Assembly: GCA_020024255.1 (NCBI GenBank)
Contig: JAHHTX010000036.1
Coordinates: forward strand, 1-18,376
DNA length: 18,376 bases
Reading direction: 5' to 3'
Origin: Anaerotignum sp.
Lineage (GTDB): Bacteria; Bacillota; Clostridia; Lachnospirales; Anaerotignaceae
In this document: positions 1 to 6,476 of the stretch, one piece after another
How positions within the stretch are numbered: the first letter of the stretch is position 1
How the letters are laid out: every line of letters begins with the position of its first letter
Position numbers and translations under genes: made by a program
The notes under the pieces: generated by a model
Told to the model about the DNA's origin: nothing
Databases searched by the model: none
What the model saw: only the letters and a program-made list of their open reading frames with translations

Positions 1-2
1 TT

Positions 3-812
3 TGTAAACAGCTGAAATCCATTGCAAAGAAATACGGGCAGCCGAGAAAAACAGAAATTGTACAGGCGGAAGAGATTCTTGTGCCCGATGAAAAAGAATT
101 TATCGAGGACTATGGCATTCATTTTGTGCTGACAGAGCAGAACTACTTCAAGAAAATTCCCCTTATTTCCATGCGGAATGCAGGGGAGCAAAAACTGAAA
201 GAAGACGACAGCATTCTTCAGGAAGGGGAAAGTACCAACCGCAGCGAAATTCTTTTTTTCTCGGACAAGTGTAATGTATATAAAAGAAAGGCAAATGACA
301 TTCCGGATACAAAAGCAAGTGCACTGGGTGAATATCTGCAAAATCTCTTGGACTTGGAGGAAAACGAAAAAATCATTTACATGACGGATACCACTGACTA
401 CAGCGGACATATGGTATTTTTCTTTGCCAATGGCAAGGGAGCAAAAATTCCCCTTTCTGCTTATGCAACAAAGGCCAATAGACGAAAACTCCTTCATGCC
501 TATTCTGACCGCTCACCGCTTGTGCGAATGGTAAAAATTCAAGAAGACGAAGATTTCGTTCTATTGCGGAACGAGGACAAGGCGGTATTGCTGCATACAG
601 ACCTGCTTCCCGTCAATACTTCGAAACACGCAGCAGGCGTGCAGCTGTATACCCTCAAGAAAAACAGCAGTGTGACCCGTGTTTTTTCTGCGGAAGAATT
701 TGTGGCAGAGGACAAAGAGTATTATCGTACCCATAAAATACCCACAACAGGGCATTTTTTGCAGGAAAAGGATAAGCCGAAAAACGGCATAGTCGGGCAA
801 ATATCCTTGTAG
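3..812 (+). CDS. DNA topoisomerase (ATP-hydrolysing), subunit A, C-terminal part
   Basis: Partial gene whose 5' end lies outside the window; the frame is open from base 3, so about 269 C-terminal residues are visible. The first residues (KKYGQPRKTEI) match the end of the GyrA/ParC breakage-reunion domain, where KFGxxRRTEI is typical. The remainder reads as the repeated beta-strand blades of a GyrA/ParC C-terminal propeller: a blade with VYKRKANDIP followed by ASALGEYLQNLL has the layout of the first propeller blade. The basic GyrA box (QRRGGRG) is not present at the expected place, so this looks like a ParC-like or divergent paralogue rather than a standard gyrase A. The family cuts and passes DNA duplexes in a complex with a GyrB/ParE-type ATPase, which is probably encoded upstream. 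It ends at TAG 810-812. Family assignment is firm; gyrase versus topoisomerase IV is not decided. Confidence 0.8.
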   Translation, partial: CKQLKSIAKKYGQPRKTEIVQAEEILVPDEKEFIEDYGIHFVLTEQNYFKKIPLISMRNAGEQKLKEDDSILQEGESTNRSEILFFSDKCNVYKRKANDIPDTKASALGEYLQNLLDLEENEKIIYMTDTTDYSGHMVFFFANGKGAKIPLSAYATKANRRKLLHAYSDRSPLVRMVKIQEDEDFVLLRNEDKAVLLHTDLLPVNTSKHAAGVQLYTLKKNSSVTRVFSAEEFVAEDKEYYRTHKIPTTGHFLQEKDKPKNGIVGQISL

Positions 813-824
813 GCAAACAGGCAT

Positions 825-842
825 CGTCAAAAACAGTTGACG
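825..842. repeat. Inverted repeat after topoisomerase gene
   Basis: A perfect 6-bp inverted repeat (CGTCAA, 6-nt loop, TTGACG) starts 12 bases after the topoisomerase stop. An A-rich rather than T-rich tract follows on the plus strand, so it is a poor intrinsic terminator. It may still mark the transcript end. Confidence 0.35.
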
Positions 843-888
843 GAAAAAATAAAAAAATAAAAAAGTCAAAAAAAATATGATTTTACTA

Positions 889-915
889 TTAAGTTTTTGA
901 AAACAGGGACGATAT
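889..915 (+). promoter_or_regulatory. Sigma-28 (SigD)-like promoter for flagellin
   Basis: TTAA at 889-892, a 15-nt spacer, then GACGATAT at 908-915. The known flagellar sigma-28 consensus is TAAA-N15-GCCGATAA, so 3 of 4 and 6 of 8 positions match at the correct spacing. It lies about 285 bp upstream of the flagellin start, which would give a long 5' leader. No better match was seen closer to the gene. The promoter is inferred from sequence only. Confidence 0.5.
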
Positions 916-1201
916 ACTTATTAGGGAACAATAGTGAGACTATTTTAGACGGCAGTTGTGCTAGGTGTGTGTACTATTTTCTCTGTCTTATTGCGTGTAT
1001 TCCTGTGTGTGGGAAAATCAATCCTGTGCATACAGAAAGACAAAAATTTGTTTTCAACAGACTCGACGGGGTCTTTTGAAATAAATCTTTTGGGGGACGG
1101 ATTGCCATGGAAAGCCACGAACCCAAAAAAAGAAAATACTATTCATGAACACGGGTGGAATGGAAGTCACTCGGTACAAAATTCAAGGAGGTAAATTGAT
1201 T
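916..1201 (+). other. Long flagellin leader
   Basis: About 285 bases with no convincing gene; the short open frames here lack Shine-Dalgarno sequences and recognisable content. If the promoter at 889-915 is right, this is the untranslated leader of the flagellin mRNA. It contains a small hairpin (AGACTC, GACG loop, GGGTCT, then TTTT) near 1060-1078 and several ANGGA cores, one of them in the Shine-Dalgarno itself (AAGGAGG at 1185-1191). ANGGA is the core recognised by CsrA, which controls flagellin translation in other Firmicutes. CsrA control here is only a possibility, as no csrA or fliW gene is in the window. Confidence 0.4.
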
Positions 1202-2662
1202 ATGAGAATTCAACACAACATTTCCGCTCTTAACTCTTACAGACAGTTAAACGGCAACAACAACGCATTGGCAAAAAATCTGGAAAAACTTTCTTCCGGT
1301 TACAGAATCAACCGTGCAGGCGATGACGCTGCCGGACTTGCTATTTCCGAAAAAATGAGAGCACAGATCAGAGGTCTGGAAACAGCACAGAAGAACGCTC
1401 AGGACGGTATCTCTCTGGTACAGACAGCAGAAGGTGCTTTGACAGAAGTACACTCCATGCTGAACAGAATGGTAGAACTGGCTACACAGTCTTCCAACGG
1501 TACATTTGATGATAAAACAGACCGTGCAAACCTGCAGAAGGAAGTTGCACAGCTGAAAGACGAAATCGACCGTATTTCCAAAGCTACAAACTTCAATGGT
1601 ATCAACCTGTTGGATGGTTCTATGAGTGCAGGTGGTACTGTAACAGGTACAGGTTCCATCGTTGGTGCTGCAAACATCACAAAGGAAGGTACTGCAGTAA
1701 CAGGGAAATTTGTTATGGCTACAGGTGTTACCGCTGGTACAGCTGGTGATAAGGTAAGTTCAACAATTGAATTTATTAACGAACAGGGTAAAAAGGACTC
1801 CATCACTGTTGAATACACATCCACAGGCGATGCAAACGGTGACGCTGGTGCTTTAGCTGAAGCATTGAATAAGTCTGAAAAATTTTCTGAGTATAAGTTC
1901 ACTGTAGCTACAGGTGGTAAAATTACTGCAGAAGCTAAAGCGGCTGGTAAGAACAATATCACTATCACAAAGATTAACGGCTCTGCGGGGGATACAAACT
2001 CTACACCTGGTTACGGTGCAAATGGTGCATTTAAGGCAGGTACAATTGCCAACAACGATGCGTATGTAGTTGATGGAAAAACATTTATCATTGCGGGTAC
2101 TACAAACACTGCTGAAAATAAATATAGTGCTGCCGATTTTGCAAATGAACTGCGTGCTATGGGTTATACCATTTTCGATGATAAAGGTAATGTAAAAGAT
2201 ACTGGTGCTCTTGCTGCTAACTATATCATCATGAAAACTTCTAATGGTGGTAACAAAGGTGGCGACGGTATGAATCTGCAGATTGGGGATTCCGGTGCGT
2301 CATTCAATCAGCTGAATGTTAAAATCCCAGATATGGGTACAAAGACACTGGATATCGAAACAATCGATATCAGCACACAGACGGGTGCAGCAGCAGCCAT
2401 TGACAAAATCAAAGAAGCAATCAATATTGTTTCTTCTGTCAGAGGTGACTTGGGTGCTGCCCAGAACAGACTGGAACACACCATCGAAAACTTGGGTGTA
2501 ACTACAGAAAACATGACAGCTGCTGAAGCTCGTATCAGAGATACAGACATGGCTAAGGAAATGATGGCTTACACAAAGAACAACATCTTGGTTCAGGCTT
2601 CTCAGGCTATGCTTGCACAGGCAAACCAGGTTCCTCAGGGCGTTCTGCAGCTTCTGCAGTAA
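1202..2662 (+). CDS. Flagellin
   Basis: 486-residue flagellin, the structural subunit of the flagellar filament, exported through the flagellar type III apparatus (no signal peptide, as expected). The conserved N-terminal D0/D1 helices cover about residues 1-140 (MRIQHNISALNS, LSSGYRINRAGDDAAGLAIS, NFNGINLLDG). The matching C-terminal D1/D0 helices cover about 390-486 (LGAAQNRLEHTIENL, and the end QAMLAQANQVPQGVLQLLQ). The middle, about 145-385, is a Gly/Thr/Ala/Lys-rich variable surface domain. I chose ATG 1202 because AAGGAGG sits at 1185-1191 with a 10-nt gap and MRIQHN is the standard flagellin start; an in-frame ATG at 1145 has no such support. Residues R89, L93 and E114 correspond to the main TLR5 contacts of Salmonella FliC. 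A terminator follows, then the methylase gene. The gene name (fliC, hag or flaA) varies by organism, so none is given. Confidence 0.97.
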   Translation: MRIQHNISALNSYRQLNGNNNALAKNLEKLSSGYRINRAGDDAAGLAISEKMRAQIRGLETAQKNAQDGISLVQTAEGALTEVHSMLNRMVELATQSSNGTFDDKTDRANLQKEVAQLKDEIDRISKATNFNGINLLDGSMSAGGTVTGTGSIVGAANITKEGTAVTGKFVMATGVTAGTAGDKVSSTIEFINEQGKKDSITVEYTSTGDANGDAGALAEALNKSEKFSEYKFTVATGGKITAEAKAAGKNNITITKINGSAGDTNSTPGYGANGAFKAGTIANNDAYVVDGKTFIIAGTTNTAENKYSAADFANELRAMGYTIFDDKGNVKDTGALAANYIIMKTSNGGNKGGDGMNLQIGDSGASFNQLNVKIPDMGTKTLDIETIDISTQTGAAAAIDKIKEAINIVSSVRGDLGAAQNRLEHTIENLGVTTENMTAAEARIRDTDMAKEMMAYTKNNILVQASQAMLAQANQVPQGVLQLLQ

Positions 2663-2704
2663 TTTCCAAAGGGATTACGAGTTCTTATATAGCACAAAAT
2701 TTAA

Positions 2705-2729
2705 GGGGCGGGCAACCGTCCCTTTTTTT
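2705..2729 (+). terminator. Intrinsic terminator of flagellin gene
   Basis: Stem GGGGCGG (2705-2711) pairs with CCGTCCC (2716-2722), with one G-U pair and a GCAA tetraloop, followed by seven T residues (2723-2729). It lies 42 bases after the flagellin stop, so the methylase downstream is probably expressed by read-through or from its own promoter. Confidence 0.9.
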
Positions 2730-2776
2730 AAAGGGATGTATATGTTGTTGTTTTCAGGAAAGAAAGGATATGGTTT

Positions 2777-4012
2777 ATGAACAGATACGAGGTGTTGCAA
2801 CCTTCTTTTGCAAGCCGATTTGCTTGTAAAGGTCCGGCTTGTGTCCATGATTGCTGTCAGGGTTGGGATGTTACTTTAAGCCGTGAAGAATATAAAAAGT
2901 ATAAAAAAAACGGGGTTTTGGACAAATGCGGAAAAAATGCAACCTTTGAAGTGATTCCCAAGGATCAAGCTGGTATCAACAGTTATGTCAAAATAAAAAT
3001 GGATGAAGACAAAAAGTGTCCTTTTCAACAGGAAGGCGGATTATGTGATATTCAATGTAAATTCGGAGAAAAGATGTTATCCTACACCTGTCGTGTATTC
3101 CCTCGATTTTATCGATTTTATGAAGGAATGGTAGAGCAAGGCATGTCCTTGGGATGTGAACGTGTTTTGGAATTGCTTTGGGAGGAAGAAAAAATCACGC
3201 TGGAAACGAGGGTAGGCGATTTTGCGGATGATGAGATTTATATGCAGTATTGGACGCAAAATACCAGAAGAAAGCATCCGATTTTATGGCAATATTATGA
3301 TATTCAAACATTATGTCTTTTGCTTTTGCAGGCAGAGGGGGATACTTTAGAACATCGTATGGTTCTTTTGGGAATGGCACTCCAAAATATCAGCAAACTT
3401 AATGAAGAAGGCAAACATAATGAAATACCCGCTTATATTGAGAGCTTTTTGCAGGCAGCACCCGATATTTCTGTTACAGAGATATTGTCAGGATTGAAGG
3501 AAAATCCTATGTCTGTACTGTATTCCATGCAAATGATGATAGCTAATGCTACATCACAAAAAGATAAAGAATATCATGAGGCGGTGGACAAGGTTATAAA
3601 AGGTTTGAAATGGAAATTTGAAAAAATAGAAGATGATAATTTTTCTTATGAATTTAATCATGATTGTTATGTGGAATATTGTAAACAATTTGCAAAGTGG
3701 ATTGTCGGGAAAGAATATTTCTTAGAAAATGTCATGGTTGCTTTCTTATTATCTCAAAATATTCCATTTTATGATCTTAAATATAGCATTTGGGATAATT
3801 ATATTTATTTTGTTTGGGCATATAGTGTGGCAAAGATGCTTTTAACTGTATGCTTAGAACCAGATAGTACACAAGAAGATGCAAATTACTATTTATCTAT
3901 CTTCTTCCGTACTTTGGGTCATTCTCCCACATTGTTTGCAAATATTGTTGCAGACTTCAAGAAAAATGGGGACAGCCTTGCAAATTTATGTGTACTTTTG
4001 AAAAGCTGTTAA
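2777..4012 (+). CDS. fliB: Flagellin lysine-N-methylase (FliB family)
   Basis: 411-residue cytoplasmic protein of the FliB/YkgJ-like cysteine-rich family. FliB methylates surface lysines of flagellin, and the Salmonella enzyme is reported to carry a [4Fe-4S] cluster and to use S-adenosylmethionine. The N-terminal third carries the cysteine pattern: C17, C22, C26 and C27 (CKGPACVHDCC), then C81, C90, C94, C105 (TCRVFPR) and C127. The remainder is helical with no motif I recognise. GAAAGGA ends about 8 bases before ATG 2777. Its place directly after flagellin, on the same strand and behind a terminator, supports flagellin as the substrate. The flagellin has many lysines in its variable domain, which would be the targets. 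Family confidence is high; activity on this flagellin is inferred from position. Confidence 0.85.
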   Translation: MNRYEVLQPSFASRFACKGPACVHDCCQGWDVTLSREEYKKYKKNGVLDKCGKNATFEVIPKDQAGINSYVKIKMDEDKKCPFQQEGGLCDIQCKFGEKMLSYTCRVFPRFYRFYEGMVEQGMSLGCERVLELLWEEEKITLETRVGDFADDEIYMQYWTQNTRRKHPILWQYYDIQTLCLLLLQAEGDTLEHRMVLLGMALQNISKLNEEGKHNEIPAYIESFLQAAPDISVTEILSGLKENPMSVLYSMQMMIANATSQKDKEYHEAVDKVIKGLKWKFEKIEDDNFSYEFNHDCYVEYCKQFAKWIVGKEYFLENVMVAFLLSQNIPFYDLKYSIWDNYIYFVWAYSVAKMLLTVCLEPDSTQEDANYYLSIFFRTLGHSPTLFANIVADFKKNGDSLANLCVLLKSC

Positions 4013-4015
4013 AAA

Positions 4016-4039
4016 GGGACGGTTCACCGTCCTTTTTTT
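4016..4039. terminator. Bidirectional terminator between fliB and Crp/Fnr gene
   Basis: GGGACGG (4016-4022) pairs with CCGTCCT (4027-4033) around a TTCA loop. It has a run of T residues on the plus side (4033-4039) and an A run (4011-4015) that serves as the T run on the minus strand. It sits between two convergent genes and the minus-strand stop codon (4038-4040) overlaps its tail, so it can end both transcripts. Confidence 0.88.
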
Positions 4040-4709
4040 ATTGCAAATAGCTTTTTAATTTCTTTTTGTCCACAATGCGAATACCACCACGGAAGGATTC
4101 CACAATGCCTTCGCCAACAAAGTATTTTACCATACGGGAAACCACTTCCCGTGCTGTACCCATGTATCTTGCAATCTGTTCCTGTGTGAGATGGATTTCG
4201 TCAGACTTACATTTTGCCGACTCGTCTACCAGAAAAATGGCAAGGCGTTTGTCCATACCCATAAACAAGATTTGCTGCATCGCCCACATAACATCGGAAA
4301 AACGATCTGCTGCCATACGATAGTTGAATGCCTCTACATAAATATTCTTTTCCGCTAGGTCATGCAATATGGGTGCACTGACGGTATAGATTTCGCAGGG
4401 AGATTCTGTGTCAACAAATACATCAAAAGTAATGGCGTCCAATACGCACGCTGCCGAAAGAATACAAACATCTCCTTCATATAGGCGGTAAAGGGTAATT
4501 TCCCTGCCATCTTCCGAAAGGATATATGCCCGCAAAAAACCACGTTTTATGTACAGTAACCCTGCACATTCTTCGCTGCCATGATGTATATTGTAGCCTT
4601 TTGGATACTTTTGCTCCTTGGTATTCTGTTTTAGGAGGTTCTGCTCCTCTTTGGATAGATGGTTCCAGAAGGGAAATGTTTCTAAAAATGTATAATCCTG
4701 CTTTTCCAT
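4038..4709 (-). CDS. Crp/Fnr-family transcriptional regulator
   Basis: 223-residue regulator with an N-terminal cyclic-nucleotide-binding-like beta-barrel (about residues 20-120, including GFLRAYILSEDGREITLYRLYEGD) and a C-terminal winged helix-turn-helix (about 170-223, LTQEQIARYMGTAREVVSRMVKYF). I chose ATG 4709 because AGGAGT lies 7 nt upstream on the minus strand and the resulting length fits the family. An in-frame ATG at 4817 would add 36 residues encoded across a terminator hairpin and has no ribosome-binding site. No FNR-type N-terminal cysteine cluster is present, so an iron-sulfur oxygen sensor is unlikely; the effector is unknown. Targets are also unknown. The gene is convergent with the motility block and preceded by a long leader with its own terminator. 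Confidence 0.9.
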   Translation of the reverse strand: MEKQDYTFLETFPFWNHLSKEEQNLLKQNTKEQKYPKGYNIHHGSEECAGLLYIKRGFLRAYILSEDGREITLYRLYEGDVCILSAACVLDAITFDVFVDTESPCEIYTVSAPILHDLAEKNIYVEAFNYRMAADRFSDVMWAMQQILFMGMDKRLAIFLVDESAKCKSDEIHLTQEQIARYMGTAREVVSRMVKYFVGEGIVESFRGGIRIVDKKKLKSYLQ

Positions 4710-4775
4710 AGTCGTACTCCTATTCTTGTTCTGTATTTTGTGCAGCAAGGCTGGCGGTATTTGCAAGTACAAAAG

Positions 4776-4799
4776 AAAAACCGAAACGCTTGTTTCGGT
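4776..4799 (-). terminator. Intrinsic terminator in leader of Crp/Fnr gene
   Basis: Perfect 8-bp stem ACCGAAAC/GTTTCGGT (4780-4787 with 4792-4799) around a 4-nt loop. On the minus strand it runs into TTTTCTTTT (4779-4771), a good U tract, 66-70 nt before the regulator's ATG. On the plus strand only CTTCTTTT follows. It is either an attenuator in the regulator's own leader or the end of an unseen minus-strand transcript. Confidence 0.75.
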
Positions 4800-4806
4800 C
4801 TTCTTT

Positions 4807-4828
4807 TCGATGGACATAATTTCATCGA
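4807..4828. repeat. Inverted repeat in Crp/Fnr leader
   Basis: TCGATG (4807-4812) and CATCGA (4823-4828) form a perfect 6-bp stem with a 10-nt loop, next to the terminator stem on its 5' side in the minus-strand leader. It could be part of an attenuator fold. Confidence 0.4.
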
Positions 4829-4880
4829 GTTTATGGGGAAGGGTATTTATAAACCAAATATAGGTCAGTAATCTAATTGG

Positions 4881-4940
4881 AAGGGGTGCCGAAAGCCGTT
4901 CGGGGAAACAGCTTTCGACAGAAAGTAAAGGGGGTGTCCT
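4881..4940. other. GC-rich structured element of unknown function
   Basis: A 60-bp GC-rich island in otherwise AT-rich intergenic DNA. It holds a 7-bp inverted repeat (CGAAAGC at 4890-4896, GCTTTCG at 4911-4917), a competing stem CCGAA/TTCGG (4889-4893 with 4899-4903), and a direct repeat GGGGTG (4883-4888 and 4931-4936). No ORF or known riboswitch consensus fits. On the minus strand it would lie inside the leader of the Crp/Fnr gene, upstream of the terminator at 4776-4799. Confidence 0.4.
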
Positions 4941-4954
4941 TTGACTTCTTCTAC

Positions 4955-4960
4955 AGTATA
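4955..4960 (-). promoter_or_regulatory. Possible -10 element for Crp/Fnr gene
   Basis: TATACT on the minus strand (plus AGTATA at 4955-4960) is a good -10 hexamer about 245 bp upstream of the regulator's ATG. No good -35 is found at 16-18 bp, so the call is weak. It would place both the GC-rich element and the terminator inside the leader. Confidence 0.25.
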
Positions 4961-5154
4961 GCGGAGAAATATGTACAGCGTATGAACAGAAATTTAAGTT
5001 TATTTAAATGAAGGTCAAAATATGACTTTTTATTACTATTTTTTTTGATTTTTTGATATTTTTGTGATATAAATACTTGAAAAGCGATGTTATGCATCTT
5101 TCAATGTAAGCAGCTTGCATGATTGGGTGATTGTTCTTTTTCTGCCTCTTTTAA

Positions 5155-5225
5155 TGGGATATCATCAAGTGGTAAGACGCAGGATTTTGGTTCCTGTGCC
5201 TGTTGGTTCAATCCAATTGCCTCAT
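5155..5225 (+). pseudogene. Decayed tRNA-Gln (anticodon UUG)
   Basis: The stretch has the order and spacing of a tRNA: start TGGGATA as in bacterial tRNA-Gln, a D-arm region with AAGTGGTAAG, a perfect 5-bp anticodon stem (5180-5184 with 5192-5196) holding a 7-nt loop with anticodon TTG at 5187-5189, a 5-nt variable loop, and a T stem (5202-5206 with 5213-5217). It looks damaged. The T loop is TTCAAT, one base short of TTCGAAT. The acceptor stem has one mismatch and two G-U pairs. Two of four D-stem positions do not pair, and no CCA is encoded. It is most simply a tRNA pseudogene, though an odd functional tRNA is not excluded. No other tRNA gene is nearby. Confidence 0.55.
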
Positions 5226-5235
5226 TGTGGATTAC

Positions 5236-5265
5236 TTTACATTTTTATCATGTTTATGCTACAAT
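5236..5265 (+). promoter_or_regulatory. Sigma-A-like promoter
   Basis: TTTACA (5236-5241), an 18-bp spacer and TACAAT (5260-5265): five of six matches in each hexamer at acceptable spacing. It starts 11 bp after the tRNA-like sequence and points toward a Shine-Dalgarno sequence at 5282-5288. Confidence 0.5.
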
Positions 5266-5295
5266 AGGTTAAATGTCTGTAGAGGAGGAATGTAG

Positions 5296-5370
5296 TTGCA
5301 AAATATATATCCAGTATTTGCTAAAACTGGCATTTCGCAATGGTCAAAATATTCCATTTGCAGTAGATAG
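5296..5370 (+). CDS. Possible 24-residue small ORF
   Basis: A TTG codon at 5296 lies 7 nt after GAGGAGG (5282-5288), which in turn is 16 nt after a sigma-A-like -10 element. The frame runs 24 codons to TAG 5368-5370; the peptide begins MQNIYPVFAKTG and matches nothing I recognise. An ATG at 5290 is followed at once by TAG and is too close to the Shine-Dalgarno sequence. The signals are good, but so short a frame may be chance or the remnant of a lost gene. Confidence 0.22.
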   Translation: MQNIYPVFAKTGISQWSKYSICSR

Positions 5371-5600
5371 TCAATTAAAGTCTGTTAAACTATATACGAA
5401 TAAACCAAGACTTTATTGTAAAAAATGATAAATAATAAACGTGAAATTATAATGGATATGCCGAAAATTTTGTGTAAGTGTTGTTTTTATTTTATGATAT
5501 ACTATTTCGCTACTGGTATTTTGAATGGATTTTTTATGATGAACACAGGAGCGTAGGTATATTCTAAATTCATGGATAAGGGAAAGAAGAGTGTGATAGT
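5371..5600. other. AT-rich intergenic stretch before IclR gene
   Basis: Very AT-rich DNA with no gene I can support. A TATACT at about 5497-5502 could be a -10 for the IclR gene, but no -35 is visible at the right distance. The AGAAC/GTTCT half-sites found before the dehydrogenase gene are absent here, so there is no sign of autoregulation through them. Confidence 0.4.
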
Positions 5601-6356
5601 ATGGATGAATCAAAAGTGAGAGTAAAAAGTTTACAGAAAGCAATGCAGGTTTTAAATTGCTTTATTGAAAAACAGCCTCTGGGTGTCACGGAAATCAGCG
5701 AAAAATTAGGATTATACAAAAGTAATGTACACAATATTCTGATGACATTTGTTGCAATGGAATATTTGGAACAAGATGCTGACAGTGGAAAATTTCGATT
5801 GGGAAACAGTATTTTTCTGTTGTATCGTGCAATGAGTGAGGGATACAGTACTGCAGATATTGTATATCCTTATTTGCAAAAACTGGTTAAAGAGGTAGGT
5901 GAAACTGCTTATTTTTCGATTCCGCATGAAGATGAAGTGCTTTATTTGGAGGCAGTATATCCAAGCGGCTTGCTTAACCAAAGTGTAGCCATACAGGGCT
6001 GGAAGGTGAAAATGTATTGTACAGGTTCAGGAAAAGCAATGATGGCTTTTTTAGATGAAGATGTTATTGAAGAATATATTCATCAGGAATTGCCGCAAAT
6101 TACAGAGTATACCATTACAGATCCGGTTGAATTGAAAAAAGAATTAAAACTGATACAGCAGCGAGGATACGCACTTGATAATATGGAGTTAGAAATTGGA
6201 ACAAGATGTGTGGCTGTTCCTTTGTTCAATCGGAGGGGAATTTTGGAAGGTGCAATTAGTGTGAGCGGTTCAGCGTTGCGATTGACAGATGATAAAATAA
6301 TGGAATACGTGGACATTTTGAATAAATATAAAAATGAAATATGTCAAAAATTATAA
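5601..6356 (+). CDS. IclR-family transcriptional regulator
   Basis: 251-residue regulator of typical IclR length. Residues about 6-60 form the winged helix-turn-helix (VKSLQKAMQVLNCF, then LGVTEISEKLGLYKSNVHNILMTF). Residues about 75-250 form the IclR effector-binding domain, with typical segments such as GSGKAMMAFLD, QRGYALDNMELEIGTRCVAVPLF and GAISVSGSALRL. The family binds DNA as dimers or tetramers and usually senses a small organic acid or catabolic substrate. The start is ATG 5601, preceded by a weak purine-rich ribosome site. It lies immediately upstream of, and on the same strand as, the amino-acid catabolic genes. Their leader carries a duplicated inverted-repeat operator, so I infer that this protein controls them. 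The effector is unknown; a 2-oxo acid or amino acid of the pathway is a reasonable guess. Confidence 0.93.
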   Translation: MDESKVRVKSLQKAMQVLNCFIEKQPLGVTEISEKLGLYKSNVHNILMTFVAMEYLEQDADSGKFRLGNSIFLLYRAMSEGYSTADIVYPYLQKLVKEVGETAYFSIPHEDEVLYLEAVYPSGLLNQSVAIQGWKVKMYCTGSGKAMMAFLDEDVIEEYIHQELPQITEYTITDPVELKKELKLIQQRGYALDNMELEIGTRCVAVPLFNRRGILEGAISVSGSALRLTDDKIMEYVDILNKYKNEICQKL

Positions 6357-6403
6357 AGTTCATTGTAGAAAATGTATAAAAATTTAAAAAATATAAATTA
6401 AAA

Positions 6404-6432
6404 TTGACAATCATGTGATACACTGTTATAAT
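6404..6432 (+). promoter_or_regulatory. Perfect sigma-A promoter of the dehydrogenase gene
   Basis: TTGACA (6404-6409), a 17-bp spacer, TATAAT (6427-6432): an exact consensus match at optimal spacing. It lies about 130 bp upstream of the dehydrogenase ATG. So strong a promoter implies high expression unless it is repressed, which fits the operator-like repeats immediately downstream. Confidence 0.9.
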
Positions 6433-6451
6433 TGTACTTAGAAAAAAACAA

Positions 6452-6476
6452 AGAACAAAGTTCTGTCATACAGAAC
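6452..6476. promoter_or_regulatory. Composite operator, copy 1
   Basis: AGAAC (6452-6456), 3 nt, GTTCT (6460-6464), 7 nt, AGAAC (6472-6476). The last two half-sites form a longer perfect inverted repeat, GTTCTGT/ACAGAAC. It lies about 20 bp after the -10 hexamer, suited to blocking promoter clearance. It is a likely binding site for the adjacent IclR protein (inference). Confidence 0.6.

Noticed and set aside
897..1194. Two short plus-strand open frames in the flagellin leader
   Set aside because: No Shine-Dalgarno sequence, low-complexity and Cys-rich composition, no recognisable domain; they overlap a probable untranslated leader.
1145..1201. Upstream in-frame ATG extending flagellin by 19 residues
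   Set aside because: No ribosome-binding site, and the extension breaks the universal flagellin start MRIQHN, which has an ideal AAGGAGG at ATG 1202.
4710..4817. Longer start for the Crp/Fnr regulator at 4817
   Set aside because: It would place a terminator hairpin inside the coding region and lacks a Shine-Dalgarno sequence; ATG 4709 has AGGAGT at 7 nt and gives the normal length.
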